From contig NZ_LGIU01000091.1 in the NCBI RefSeq assembly GCF_001187915.1, forward strand, positions 78,761 through 142,760: 64,000 nucleotides of DNA, read 5' to 3'. Of the stretch, positions 32,934-41,789 are shown piece by piece; the first letter of the stretch is position 1; each line of letters starts with the position of its first letter. This DNA comes from Arthrobacter sp. RIT-PI-e (GTDB taxonomy: Bacteria; Actinomycetota; Actinomycetes; Actinomycetales; Micrococcaceae). The position numbers were made by a program, and so were the translations under genes. The notes under the pieces are model-generated. The model saw only the letters and a list, made by a program, of their open reading frames with translations. It searched no databases and had not been told where the DNA came from.

Positions 32934-34141
32934 CAGGGTCTCTCCACGAGCATGGCGGTGCCCTGGCCCACGCCGACGCACATCGTGGCCAGTCCGCGCT
33001 TGGTTCCTTCTCGTTCCATGCGGCCCAGGAGGGTCACGACCAGGCGTGAGCCCGAGGAGCCCAGGGGATGACCCAGGGCGAGCGCGCCGCCGTCCCGGTT
33101 CACCATGTCGGCATCCAGCCCCAGGCGTCTGATGCACGCCAGTGACTGGCTCGCGAAGGCCTCGTTCAGTTCCACCGCGCCGAGGTCGCCGATGCCCCAT
33201 CCTGTGCGCTCGAGGACCTTCTGCGTCGCCGGCACCGGGCCAAGGCCCATGATGTGCGGTGGTACTCCGGCCGAGGCGCCGTCGACGATCCGGCCCCGGG
33301 GGATCAGCCCGTGCTTCTCCACGGCGGCTTCCGAGGCGACGAGGATCGCCGAGGCGCCGTCATTGAGCGAGGAGGAGTTGCCCGCGGTCACGACGCTGCC
33401 GTGCGAGACCACCGGGCGCAGCGCTGCCAGGGTGTCCATCGTCGTCCCCGGTCGCGGTCCCTCATCTGTGTCCACGACGGTCCGGGTCTCTTTACGGCCC
33501 TGGACGGTCACGGGCACGGTCTCGGCGGCGAAGTGGCCGGCTTCGATGGCGGCAAGCGCCCTGCGGTGCGATTCCACCGCGAACGCGTCGGCGTCCTGCC
33601 GCGTGATGCCCTCCAGGACGGCGACCTCCTCGGCGGTTTCGGGCATCGAGAGGGTCATCTTGTCGATGGCCTTGAAGGCAGGATTGGGGAATCGCCAGCC
33701 GATCGAGGGGTCGAAGACCTCGCCGGGTTTCGCGTAGGCGGTCGTGGGTTTCTCCATGACCCACGGGGCGCGCGACATGGATTCCACCCCACCGGCGACG
33801 ACGAGGTCGGCGGCACCTGCCTTGATCATGTGGGAAGCCATGATGATGGCACTCAGACCTGAAGCGCACAGGCGGTTGACGGTGATGCCGGGCACGGTGT
33901 CGCCGAAACCGGCCAGCAGCCACGCCATCCGGGCCACGTTACGGTTCTCCTCCCCGGCCCCGTTGGCGTTGCCGAGGATGACCTCATCGACGGCGTGCGG
34001 GTCGATGCCGGCGTCGAGGACGACCTGCTTCAGGACGACCGCGGCAAGATCGTCGGGCCGCACCGCGGCAAGGGCTCCTGCGTAGCGGCCGACCGGGGTG
34101 CGCCTGCCTCCGACGAGGAAGGCCTGGGGGAGAGGGGGCAT
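32933..34141 (-). CDS. paaJ: 3-oxoadipyl-CoA thiolase
   Basis: This 402-residue thiolase has the acylated nucleophile Cys92 in VNRLCASGLSAI, the histidine block GGALALGHPLGSSG, and the second active-site cysteine in TMCVGVGQGTAMLVE. In this pathway it cleaves 3-oxoadipyl-CoA to succinyl-CoA and acetyl-CoA; the same family also serves beta-ketoadipate degradation (PcaF). It leads the paaJ-F-H operon, with a PaaR-like sequence about 50 nt upstream. Its stop is coupled to the hydratase start. Confidence 0.9.
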   Translation of the reverse strand: MPPLPQAFLVGGRRTPVGRYAGALAAVRPDDLAAVVLKQVVLDAGIDPHAVDEVILGNANGAGEENRNVARMAWLLAGFGDTVPGITVNRLCASGLSAIIMASHMIKAGAADLVVAGGVESMSRAPWVMEKPTTAYAKPGEVFDPSIGWRFPNPAFKAIDKMTLSMPETAEEVAVLEGITRQDADAFAVESHRRALAAIEAGHFAAETVPVTVQGRKETRTVVDTDEGPRPGTTMDTLAALRPVVSHGSVVTAGNSSSLNDGASAILVASEAAVEKHGLIPRGRIVDGASAGVPPHIMGLGPVPATQKVLERTGWGIGDLGAVELNEAFASQSLACIRRLGLDADMVNRDGGALALGHPLGSSGSRLVVTLLGRMEREGTKRGLATMCVGVGQGTAMLVERP

Positions 34142-34188
34142 ACGTGGCTCCTGCCGTGAGGGGGCCGATCAGCACCGAGTCCTAATTA

Positions 34189-34205
34189 CTGACCGTTCGT
34201 TCGCC
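34189..34205. promoter_or_regulatory. Degenerate PaaR-like operator upstream of paaJ
   Basis: CTGACCGTTCGTTCGCC carries one good arm (ACCG-TTCGTTCG) of the operator seen at 31087 and 35854 and lies about 50 nt upstream of the paaJ start. The second arm is mismatched. Its position at the head of the operon makes it a plausible but weaker site. Confidence 0.45.
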
Positions 34206-34276
34206 AAAGCGTTTCACGGGGACGGTGGACGGTCAAGGCCGCCTCTGCCGTACGGGTGCACCGGGCGCTCGCCGAT

Positions 34277-34338
34277 CATGCCGCCGGTTCCCGGCGCCGG
34301 CCGTGATGAATCGGCGGGTACCGGGAACCGGCGGCATG
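34277..34338. terminator. Long hairpin downstream of the MHS transporter
   Basis: An 18-nt arm (34277-34294) is perfectly complementary to 34321-34338, and the 26-nt loop contains a further CGCCG/CGGCG pair. It lies 50 nt downstream of the transporter stop and upstream of the paaJ promoter, so it probably ends the transporter transcript and insulates paaJ. No T-run follows on the minus strand. Confidence 0.6.
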
Positions 34339-34388
34339 TGCTTGGTGCGGAAAGGGGGCTGCCCGGTGTTCTCGGGTGAGATGGTGCT

Positions 34389-35795
34389 CTAGTGCTTGTT
34401 GCCGGTGATGGGCGCTGCCTGCATGTCGTCGGCGGCCGCGGGGTGGGAGGAGAGGTACTCCTCGCGGACCTCCTTCACGTGCAGGTCCGAGCCCTGGAGT
34501 TTCTTGCTGACCATGGACACCGCGACGAAGGACACCACGCCCAGGGCTGCGATGTAGGCGCCGATGGTCCAGGACAGGCCGGTCTCATTGAGCAGCAGCT
34601 GCGCGATCAGGGGGGCGAAGGCGCCTCCGAGGATGGAGCCGAAGGCGTACCCTATGGACACCCCGGAGTATCGGACCCGTGCCGGGAACATCTCGGCGTA
34701 GAGGGCGGATTGCGGGCCGTAGGACAGGCCCAGCCCTATGGTCAGGACGACGATGGCCAGCGCGAACAGGGGCAGGGACGCGGTGTCGAGCAGCCACCAC
34801 ATGGGGACCGCCCACACGATGATGACGGCGTACCCGATCTGGAAGGTGCGCACCCGTCCCCAGGAGTCGGAGATCCATCCGCCGAACATCGTGAAGACCA
34901 GCCATCCCACCCCGCCGACGAGGGTGGCGATCAGCGTCTCCGAGCGCTCCATGCCCAAGGTCTTGGCCCCGTAGGAGGCGAAGAAGGCGATCACCAGGTA
35001 CCCGGCCGCGTTGTTCGCGACGAAGATCAGTGCTGCCAGGCTCACCTCGCGCTTGTTGTGCTTGAACAGCTGGCCCAGGGGAGCCGAGGACTCTTTCTTG
35101 CGCAGCTGCATCTCCTTGAAGACCGGGGACTCGTCGACGCTGCGCCGGATCAGGTGGCCGACGACGATCAGCAGGGCCGAGGACAGGAAGGGAATCCGCC
35201 ATCCCCAGGACTCGAACTGCTCCGGGGTCAGGGTGCTGGTGAGGGCGAACATGAACCCGGTGGCCAGCAGCACTCCCAGGGGCACGCCGATCTGCGGGAA
35301 CGCACCGAACAGGCCGCGCTTGTGCCTGGGGGCGTGCTCGACCGACATCAGCGCGGCGCCGCCCCACTCCCCGCCGGCGGAGATGCCCTGCATGATGCGC
35401 AGGAAGATCAGCAGTATCGGCGCCCAGACGCCGATCGCCGCATAGGTGGGAAGAAGGCCGATCAGCATGGTGGCCGCTCCCATACCGACCAGGGTCATGA
35501 CCAGGACGATTTTGCGCCCGTACTTGTCGCCGAGGTGACCGGCCAGGATCGCACCGAGGGGCCGGAACAGGAAGCTGATCCCCAGGGACGCCCACGCGAT
35601 GACCTGCGCCAAGCCGGCGTTGTCCTCCCCCAGGGGGGCGAAGAACTGGGCTGCCAGCACGAACGCGGCTGCCTGTGCGTAGATGAAGAAGTCGTACCAC
35701 TCGATCGTGGTTCCCACCAGAGTGCCGGCGAGAACCTTGCGCTCCTCGCGGGTCGTGGTGTGAGAGCCCTCGGATGTCGATGCTGTGTGCGTCAT
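34389..35795 (-). CDS. MHS-family (MFS) transporter, candidate phenylacetate uptake
   Basis: This 468-residue major-facilitator protein of the metabolite:H+ symporter type has 12 predicted helices. It has the signature GTTIEWYDFFIYA near residues 30-42, the loop motif GHLGDKYGRK and FPARVRYSGVSIGY in the second half. Relatives move carboxylates such as shikimate, alpha-ketoglutarate or aromatic acids into the cell. The start ATG 35795 has GGGAGAG upstream; an ATG at 35948 lies before the operator. A perfect PaaR-like palindrome 59 nt upstream places it in the phenylacetate regulon, so phenylacetate uptake is the best inference. Confidence 0.85.
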   Translation of the reverse strand: MTHTASTSEGSHTTTREERKVLAGTLVGTTIEWYDFFIYAQAAAFVLAAQFFAPLGEDNAGLAQVIAWASLGISFLFRPLGAILAGHLGDKYGRKIVLVMTLVGMGAATMLIGLLPTYAAIGVWAPILLIFLRIMQGISAGGEWGGAALMSVEHAPRHKRGLFGAFPQIGVPLGVLLATGFMFALTSTLTPEQFESWGWRIPFLSSALLIVVGHLIRRSVDESPVFKEMQLRKKESSAPLGQLFKHNKREVSLAALIFVANNAAGYLVIAFFASYGAKTLGMERSETLIATLVGGVGWLVFTMFGGWISDSWGRVRTFQIGYAVIIVWAVPMWWLLDTASLPLFALAIVVLTIGLGLSYGPQSALYAEMFPARVRYSGVSIGYAFGSILGGAFAPLIAQLLLNETGLSWTIGAYIAALGVVSFVAVSMVSKKLQGSDLHVKEVREEYLSSHPAAADDMQAAPITGNKH

Positions 35796-35853
35796 GATCT
35801 CTCCCTGGGGATCGGGGACGACGTCGTCCCCGAACGGGTAGGTGGAAGGATTT

Positions 35854-35867
35854 ACCGAACGATCGGT
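35854..35867. promoter_or_regulatory. Perfect PaaR-like operator upstream of the MHS transporter
   Basis: ACCGAACGATCGGT has arms ACCGA/TCGGT, 59 nt upstream of the transporter start. It is the cleanest member of the set of five and closest to the site known for corynebacterial PaaR. Confidence 0.68.
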
Positions 35868-36041
35868 ACTGAAAGCAGGATACGCACATGTGATGCGGAT
35901 CACCAGGTGCGGCGGGTCGGGGTGGAGCCGGATCGACGAGCCGGGCATCCGCAGAGGGGTGCACGCACCACCGGATCTGGTCGCACGGCGGAGGCGTACG
36001 CCGCAGGTCCTCTCCGGTCGCCCGAACCGGGGAAGGGCTGT

Positions 36042-36491
36042 TCAGCTCCTGCGCTCGAGCAGCATGTTGGTGATGCGCAGCGTGCACAGGCGCCGCCCGG
36101 CATCATCGGAGATGATCACCTCGTGCGTGGTCAGTGTGCCGCCGAGGTGGATCGGTGTGGCGACGATGGTGATCCGCCCCTCACGAACCGACCGGTGGTG
36201 TGTGGCCGAGACGTCGACGCCGACGGCCGTCTTGCCCATCGTGCTGGCATGGATGACCGCAGCCCATGACCCCACCGCCTCGCCCACCGCCAGGGACGCC
36301 CCGCCGTGCAGAAGTCCGAAGGACTGCCTGTTGCCCTCGACCGGCATCGTCGCCACGACGCGATCGACCGACTCCTCGACGATCCGCACGCCCATCTTCC
36401 GGTCGAGCTCGCCCAGGGTGATCCGCCAGATACTTCCCGCAGCCTCGTCCTCCGGACTCTGGGGGTCGGGGCGGGACGGGGTCTGGCTCAT
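36042..36491 (-). CDS. Hotdog-fold thioesterase, second PaaI-like copy
   Basis: This 149-residue thioesterase has the hotdog core RQSFGLLHGGASLAVGEAVGSWAA with the HGG motif, followed by VGVDVSATHHRSVREGRITIVATPIHLG. It is more like the YbdB/MenI type (longer, with GEAVGSWA) than the paaI copy at 26232. The start ATG 36491 follows GAAGGAG; an ATG at 36536 does not. It is divergent from paaA over an operator region, so it is probably induced together with the ring-epoxidase operon and may rescue CoA from dead-end thioesters. Confidence 0.82.
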   Translation of the reverse strand: MSQTPSRPDPQSPEDEAAGSIWRITLGELDRKMGVRIVEESVDRVVATMPVEGNRQSFGLLHGGASLAVGEAVGSWAAVIHASTMGKTAVGVDVSATHHRSVREGRITIVATPIHLGGTLTTHEVIISDDAGRRLCTLRITNMLLERRS

Positions 36492-36606
36492 TGGATCTCC
36501 TTCGGGAACCGGGCTCGGCGGAGCCCACCATCTCATGTGCGGTGCCGTGGTGCTGCAGCCCCGGGCACACGGGGCGCCGGTGTACGCCCTGCGGCCGAAT
36601 CGACCA

Positions 36607-36651
36607 TTGACCCGCCGACCCGGTCAAGAATATACTGAACGAACGATCAGT
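36607..36651 (+). promoter_or_regulatory. paaA promoter overlapped by a PaaR-like operator
   Basis: TTGACC (36607-36612), an 18-nt spacer and TATACT (36631-36636) form a good promoter for the paaABCDE operon. ACTGAACGAACGATCAGT (36634-36651), an inverted repeat with arms ACTGA/TCAGT, overlaps the -10 box and transcription start. This is classic repressor placement. The core CGAACGATC is shared with the site at 35854. Confidence 0.7.
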
Positions 36652-36685
36652 AATAGTTCGTCGGAAGATCTCCCGAGGAGTCACC

Positions 36686-37702
36686 ATGGCACAGCACACG
36701 ACGCTCTCCCCGCCCGCCGAGTCATCCCTCGATGCGGATGCCGCCGGCCTCCTGGCGGACGCGCAGGCCGAGTTCGACCGCATGATGGCCGAGGACTCCC
36801 GGATCGAGCCGCGTGACTGGATGCCGGGCGCTTACCGCAAGACCCTGCTCCGTCAGATCTCCCAGCACGCCCATTCCGAGATCATCGGCATGCAACCGGA
36901 GGCGAACTGGATCTCCCGTGCTCCTAGCCTCAAACGCAAGGCCGTCCTGATGGCGAAGGTCCAGGACGAGGCAGGGCACGGGTTGTACCTGTACTCGGCG
37001 GCGGAGACCCTGGGTCAGAGCCGGGACACGATGATGGCGGACCTGATCGAGGGTAAGGCCCGGTACTCGTCGATCTTCAACTACCCGGCGCCGACCTGGG
37101 CGGACATGGGCGCCATCGGGTGGATGGTCGACGGGGCCGCGATCTGCAACCAGGTACCCCTGTGCAGGGCCTCCTATGGGCCCTACGGTCGGGCGATGGT
37201 GCGGGTGTGCAAGGAGGAGTCCTTCCACCAGCGGCAGGGATTCGAGATCCTGCTCGAACTCTCCAACGGCTCGCCCGAGCAGAAGGCGATGGCTCAGGAC
37301 GCGGTCAACCGCTGGTACGCGCCCGCCCTGATGATGTTCGGGCCGCCCGACGACGACTCGCCGAACTCGAAGCAGTCCATGGCGTGGAACATCAAACGCT
37401 TCAGCAACGACGAACTGCGCAGCCGGTTCGTGGGCATGATGGTCGAGCAGGTCAAGGTCATCGGGCTGACCCTGCCCGATGACGAGATCCGTTTCGACGA
37501 GGACACCAGGACCTGGCAGCACGGCCCCTTGGACTGGGGCGAGTTCCAGGAGGTCCTCGCCGGGCGCGGGCCCTGCAACGCCCAGCGCCTGGAGCGTCGC
37601 CGGCAAGCACACGAGGACGGGGCGTGGGTCCGGGAAGCGGCCTCGGCGTATGCGGCGAAGCAGCGTACCAAGCAAATGGATGAGATGGATCAGGTGGCAT
37701 GA
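36686..37702 (+). CDS. paaA: Phenylacetyl-CoA 1,2-epoxidase, catalytic subunit A
   Basis: This 338-residue oxygenase subunit has a ferritin-like four-helix fold and a di-iron centre. Ligand motifs are visible as DEAGH (Glu95 and His98) and later [12 protein letters not shown]. With PaaC it forms the epoxidase core that oxygenates the ring of phenylacetyl-CoA. The family end [12 protein letters not shown] is intact and the length is normal. GAGGAG precedes the ATG. It overlaps paaB by ATGA in the paaABCDE-G operon, which is driven by the operator-overlapped promoter at 36607. Confidence 0.95.
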   Translation: MAQHTTLSPPAESSLDADAAGLLADAQAEFDRMMAEDSRIEPRDWMPGAYRKTLLRQISQHAHSEIIGMQPEANWISRAPSLKRKAVLMAKVQDEAGHGLYLYSAAETLGQSRDTMMADLIEGKARYSSIFNYPAPTWADMGAIGWMVDGAAICNQVPLCRASYGPYGRAMVRVCKEESFHQRQGFEILLELSNGSPEQKAMAQDAVNRWYAPALMMFGPPDDDSPNSKQSMAWNIKRFSNDELRSRFVGMMVEQVKVIGLTLPDDEIRFDEDTRTWQHGPLDWGEFQEVLAGRGPCNAQRLERRRQAHEDGAWVREAASAYAAKQRTKQMDEMDQVA

Positions 37703-38145
37703 GCCCCCACGGCAACCCGGAGGTCCCCGCCGGCGCAGCGGCCGACGTGATCCGCGGTGCCCGGCAGGTCCCCGCCGGTTCCCGGACACCGGAGCCCGCG
37801 GATCCGGCACCTACCGGGCCCGCGCCCGTCCAGGCACCGGGATCACCGGCGGCCGCCCCGGAACCGGCCGCCTGGGACCTGTGGGAGGTCTTCGTCCGCT
37901 CGAACCGCGGGCTGAGCCACGTCCATGCCGGGTCGTTGCACGCCCCCGACGCGGACATGGCGTTGCGCAACGCACGGGACCTCTACACCCGGCGCAACGA
38001 AGGGGTGTCCATCTGGGTCGTCCCGGCCGAGGCCATCACCACCAGCGATCCGGGAACCAAGGGCGCGTTCTTCGAGTCCCCACAGGGCAAGGACTACCGG
38101 CACGCCACCTACTACACCAAGAGCGAAGGGGTGAAGCACCTGTGA
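37699..38145 (+). CDS. paaB: Phenylacetyl-CoA epoxidase subunit B with long N-terminal extension
   Basis: The conserved PaaB domain begins around residue 57 ([24 protein letters not shown]) and runs to the end ([12 protein letters not shown]). PaaB helps hold the epoxidase complex together. The family is usually about 95 residues; this protein has 148. The extra ~55 residues are Pro/Ala/Gly-rich, look disordered, and are unlike any domain I recognise. No internal start with a good ribosome site was obvious, and ATG 37699 overlaps the paaA stop, so the long form is preferred. Confidence 0.9.
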   Translation: MSPHGNPEVPAGAAADVIRGARQVPAGSRTPEPADPAPTGPAPVQAPGSPAAAPEPAAWDLWEVFVRSNRGLSHVHAGSLHAPDADMALRNARDLYTRRNEGVSIWVVPAEAITTSDPGTKGAFFESPQGKDYRHATYYTKSEGVKHL

Positions 38146-39038
38146 CCGGTCCGAGCACGAGCGCCGCCCACGAGGACGTCACCACCGGTGTTGCCGGCGG
38201 TGACGGCAACGCTTCCGCGACACGCATCACCCCCGGCAATGCGCTGCGGCCGGAGGACATCGCCCTGGAGGTCCGCACCGGGGCGATCCGTCCCACCGAC
38301 GACGCCGCCGAGTACGCGCTCAGGCTGGGCGACGACGCCCTGATCCTCGCCCAACGACTCGGCCACTGGATCTCTCGGGCACCGGAGCTCGAGGAGGACG
38401 TCGCCCTGGGCAACATCGCCCTGGATCAGCTGGGGCACGCCCGCAGTTTCCTCACCTACGCCGGCGGGGCATGGGACAAGTCCGAGGACAACCTTGCCTA
38501 CGTCCGCCGCGAGCACGAATTCCGGAGCGCCCATCTCGTCGAGCAACCCAACGGCGACTTCGCGGTGACCATCGCCCGCCAGTTCCTCATCAGCTTCTAC
38601 CAGTACGAGCTCTACCGGCACCTTATGGGATCCACCGACGCGACCGTGGCGGCGATCGCCGCGAAGGCGGTCAAGGAGGTCGACTACCACCGCGACCACA
38701 GTGCACAGTGGGTGCTGCGCCTGGGGCAGGGAACCGACGAGTCACGCAGACGCATGATCCACGGACTGCGCCTGATGTGGCCCTACGTCAACGAGCTCTT
38801 CGACGAGGACCCGCTGACCCTGCGGCTCGTCGCCTCCGGTATCACCGTGGCACCGGCGATCATCCGGGAGGAGTTCGACCGCCTCACCGGGCAGGTCCTC
38901 GCCGACGCGGACCTCGAGGTGCCCGACGTCCCGGCGGCACCGGGCGGGGGCCGCCGGGGTGAGCACTCCGAGCACCTGGGGTACATCCTCGCCGAGATGC
39001 AGGTGCTCGCCCGAGAGCACCCCGGGGCGAACTGGTGA
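38142..39038 (+). CDS. paaC: Phenylacetyl-CoA epoxidase subunit C
   Basis: This 298-residue ferritin-like subunit pairs with PaaA but does not carry the working iron centre. Family blocks seen include GDDALILAQRLGHWISRAPELEEDVALGNIALDQLGHAR and the central EVDYHRDHSAQWVLRLG. The first ~35 residues are a low-complexity leader. The start is GTG 38142, overlapping the paaB stop (GTGA), and the stop overlaps the GTG of paaD in the same way, so the three genes are translationally coupled. Confidence 0.93.
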   Translation: MTGPSTSAAHEDVTTGVAGGDGNASATRITPGNALRPEDIALEVRTGAIRPTDDAAEYALRLGDDALILAQRLGHWISRAPELEEDVALGNIALDQLGHARSFLTYAGGAWDKSEDNLAYVRREHEFRSAHLVEQPNGDFAVTIARQFLISFYQYELYRHLMGSTDATVAAIAAKAVKEVDYHRDHSAQWVLRLGQGTDESRRRMIHGLRLMWPYVNELFDEDPLTLRLVASGITVAPAIIREEFDRLTGQVLADADLEVPDVPAAPGGGRRGEHSEHLGYILAEMQVLAREHPGANW

Positions 39039-39604
39039 GATCCCAGGACACCGGCCGCGGCGTAGAGAGTACGCGGGCCGACACCACCTACCCGCCCACG
39101 CCGGGACGGGACACCTCCGACCGGGACGCGTGGGACATCGCCGCGACGGTCTGCGACCCGGAGATCCCGGTCCTGACGATCGAGGACCTGGGGATCTTGC
39201 GCACGGTGGAGACGACCCAGGACCAGGGGGTACTGATCACCATCACACCCACCTACTCGGGGTGCCCTGCCATGGACGCCATCCGGGACGACCTCACCGC
39301 GGTCCTCACCGCACACGGGTACACCGGAGTCGAGGTCCGCCTGGTCCTCGCACCGGCATGGACCACGGACTGGATGAGTGAGGCCGGACGGGCCAAACTC
39401 CAGGAGTACGGTATCGCCCCGCCCACCGGAAAGGCCGCCCTGGGCGGACACTCGGGACCCATCCGGCTGGCCCTGAACGTCAAATGCCCCCAGTGCTCCT
39501 CCCTGGACACCCGGGAACTGACCCGTTTCGGTTCCACCTCCTGCAAGGCCCTCTACGTGTGCCGCAGCTGCCAGGAACCGTTCGACTACTTCAAAGTGCT
39601 CTGA
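39035..39604 (+). CDS. paaD: Phenylacetyl-CoA epoxidase assembly protein D
   Basis: This 189-residue protein has an N-terminal MIP18/DUF59 domain (CDPEIPVLTIEDLGILR and YSGCPAMDAI) and a C-terminal zinc-ribbon (CPQC...CRSC) ending in PFDYFKVL. PaaD is thought to help insert the Fe-S cluster into PaaE. The start is GTG 39035, coupled to paaC. An N-terminal leader of about 30 polar residues precedes the domain. Confidence 0.93.
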   Translation: MRSQDTGRGVESTRADTTYPPTPGRDTSDRDAWDIAATVCDPEIPVLTIEDLGILRTVETTQDQGVLITITPTYSGCPAMDAIRDDLTAVLTAHGYTGVEVRLVLAPAWTTDWMSEAGRAKLQEYGIAPPTGKAALGGHSGPIRLALNVKCPQCSSLDTRELTRFGSTSCKALYVCRSCQEPFDYFKVL

Positions 39605-39613
39605 GGAGACCCC

Positions 39614-40855
39614 GTGCCCGCCACCTCCGAGGCCGCCATCGACCAGGCGCCCGGCACCACCCGCCGCCGCCCGTCCTTCCACACCCTGACCGTGAAGGAG
39701 GTCCGCCGTCTCACCCAGGACGCCGTCGAGATCGCCTTCCACGTCCCGGCGGAGCTGGGAGGTCATTTCGACTACCTGCCCGGACAGTACGTCGCGGTCC
39801 GCCTCGAGCTGCCGGATCAGGACGGTGTGCCGCGCGAGATACGCCGCAGCTACTCCATCTGCGCCGAACCGCGGACCTTCGAGGACGGGACCAGCGAGAT
39901 CCGGGTGGCCGTGAAGAAGGACATCGGCGGGGTGTTCTCCACCTGGGCGAACACCCATCTCACCACCGGGGATCGTCTGGATGTCATGAGCCCCATGGGG
40001 GCCTTCGTCTCCCGGCACGGCCGTGACGGCGAAGTATCCGAACACAACCGCCTCAGCTCCCTGAACCGCCCGCAGGACCTCGCGGCGGACCTCGCCCGCA
40101 CCCACCAGACGCGGTTCGTGGCCATCGCCGCCGGTTCCGGTATCACCCCCGTCATCGCGATCGCCCGCACGCTTCTGGCCTCGGACCCGGCGGCGCGCTT
40201 CGACCTCGTGTACGCCAACAGGGCGGCCATGGACGTGATGTTCCTCGAGGAACTCGCCGACCTCAAGGACACCTACCCCCGGCGCCTGGCCCTGCACCAC
40301 GTCCTCTCCCGCGAGCAGCGCACCGCACCCCTGCTCAGCGGCAGGATCGACGCCGACAAGCTCCAGCACCTCCTGGGCACGGCCATCGGCGCGGACGACG
40401 TCGACGAATGGTTCCTCTGCGGGCCCTTCGAGCTCGTCCAGCTCTGCCGCGACACACTCGCAGCACGGGGAGTCGACGCCGGGAGCATCCGCTTCGAGCT
40501 CTTCAGCTCCGGCGCACCCGAGCGCCCCGAGGGCAGCACCGGTCGTCCCGTGGTCGTGGAGGACACCCAGGAGAAGCACACGATCACCTTCACCCTCGAC
40601 GGCCTGCAGGGTGAGGTCACCAGTCCCGTCCACGCCCGCGAGTCCGTGCTCAACGCCGCTCTGCGCGTCCGCCCCGATGTGCCCTTCGCCTGCGCCGGGG
40701 GAGTGTGCGGCACCTGTCGCGCCAAGGTCGTCGCCGGCAGCGTCACCATGGACGAGAACTACGCCCTGGAACAGGACGAGGTGGACAGGGGATACGTCCT
40801 GGCCTGCCAGTCGCACCCGACCAGCCCCGACGTCACCGTCGACTTCGACGTCTGA
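39614..40855 (+). CDS. paaE: Phenylacetyl-CoA epoxidase reductase subunit E
   Basis: This 413-residue reductase passes electrons from NADPH to the di-iron subunit. The FAD-binding block is YLPGQYVAVRLEL...RRSYSICAEP, the NAD(P) domain includes AAGSGITPVIAIARTLL and EWFLCGPFELV, and the C-terminal [2Fe-2S] plant-type ferredoxin has CAGGVCGTCRAKV with a distal Cys in VLACQ. The start is GTG 39614 with GAGGAG 6 nt upstream. Confidence 0.94.
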   Translation: MPATSEAAIDQAPGTTRRRPSFHTLTVKEVRRLTQDAVEIAFHVPAELGGHFDYLPGQYVAVRLELPDQDGVPREIRRSYSICAEPRTFEDGTSEIRVAVKKDIGGVFSTWANTHLTTGDRLDVMSPMGAFVSRHGRDGEVSEHNRLSSLNRPQDLAADLARTHQTRFVAIAAGSGITPVIAIARTLLASDPAARFDLVYANRAAMDVMFLEELADLKDTYPRRLALHHVLSREQRTAPLLSGRIDADKLQHLLGTAIGADDVDEWFLCGPFELVQLCRDTLAARGVDAGSIRFELFSSGAPERPEGSTGRPVVVEDTQEKHTITFTLDGLQGEVTSPVHARESVLNAALRVRPDVPFACAGGVCGTCRAKVVAGSVTMDENYALEQDEVDRGYVLACQSHPTSPDVTVDFDV

Positions 40856-40894
40856 CCCACCCCTTCCTCGGGCGGATGCCCGGACAGGAGCACC

Positions 40895-41746
40895 ATGATC
40901 TCGCTCACCATCGACGACGCCGTCGCGGAGATCGTGCTCGATGCCCCCGGCAGGCTGAACTCCCTGGACCATCAGGGGCTGAAGGACCTGTCACGGGCCT
41001 ACCGCACCGTCGACGCCGCCGCGCAGCGCGGTGAGGTGCGCGCGGTCCTGCTGCGCGGTGAGGGTCGGGTGTTCTGCGCCGGCCGCGACATCTCGGCGGT
41101 GGACCCCGACCGGGACGACGCCGCCGAGTACCTCGAGCGCCTACTGGGGCCGCTGCTGCAGCAGATGAGCGCCGTGCCGGCGCCCACGTTCGCCGCCGTG
41201 CAGGGCGCCTGTCTGGGGGTGGGTCTGGGACTGCTCCTGGCCACCGATGTGGTGTACGTGGCCGAGGACGCGAAGTTCGGGTCGCCGTTCGCGAAACTGG
41301 GGGCCACCCTGGACTCCGGGGGGCACTGGTACTTCACGGAGCGCCTCGGCATGCACCGGGCCCTGGACCTGATCTACACGGGCGAGCTGATCAGCGGGGC
41401 CGACGCCGTCGCGCAGGGGATGTTCAGCCGTGCGGTACCGGCCGGGGAGCTGCTCGGGTTCACCCGTGACCTCGTGGCCAGGACGGCACGCGGTGCCACG
41501 GCGGCCTTCACGGCCAGCAAGGACCTGGTGGCGCAGATCCGCGACCAGCGCCTGGGACTGTGGGAGTCCCTGGCGCAGGAGAGCGCCGAGCAGGTCAGGC
41601 TCTGCAGCACGCCGGACTACGCGGAGGGCTTCCGGGCGTTCCAGGAGAAACGACCTCCCGCCTTCACCGGTGCCCCGACTGCACCGGAACCGTCCGACCC
41701 TCGGACAGGACCGGTCCGGGATGCGGGGCAGCCGCCGACGCCCTGA
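40895..41746 (+). CDS. paaG: Crotonase-family isomerase, ring-1,2-epoxyphenylacetyl-CoA isomerase
   Basis: This 283-residue crotonase-fold protein has the PaaG-like blocks VFCAGRDISAVDPD and GVGLGLLLATDVVYVAEDAKFGSPFAKLGATLDSGG. The hydratase glutamates are absent, as expected for an isomerase that converts the ring epoxide to oxepin-CoA and later moves the double bond. It lies 39 nt after paaE with AGGAG before the ATG, completing a paaABCDE-G operon. The C-terminal 35 residues are Pro-rich and unconserved. Confidence 0.88.
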   Translation: MISLTIDDAVAEIVLDAPGRLNSLDHQGLKDLSRAYRTVDAAAQRGEVRAVLLRGEGRVFCAGRDISAVDPDRDDAAEYLERLLGPLLQQMSAVPAPTFAAVQGACLGVGLGLLLATDVVYVAEDAKFGSPFAKLGATLDSGGHWYFTERLGMHRALDLIYTGELISGADAVAQGMFSRAVPAGELLGFTRDLVARTARGATAAFTASKDLVAQIRDQRLGLWESLAQESAEQVRLCSTPDYAEGFRAFQEKRPPAFTGAPTAPEPSDPRTGPVRDAGQPPTP

Positions 41747-41758
41747 TCCTGCCTGCGC

Positions 41759-41789
41759 ACCTGCCCCGACCCGGTGGTGCGGGGCAGGT
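41759..41789. terminator. Bidirectional terminator between paaG and the Lrp gene
   Basis: ACCTGCCCCG (41759-41768) pairs perfectly with CGGGGCAGGT (41780-41789) around an 11-nt loop, starting 12 nt after the paaG stop and touching the stop codon of the convergent lrp gene. It should end both operons. Confidence 0.65.

Noticed and set aside
38783..40972. A 729-codon open frame antisense to paaC-D-E
   Set aside because: Shadow of three well-identified coupled genes.
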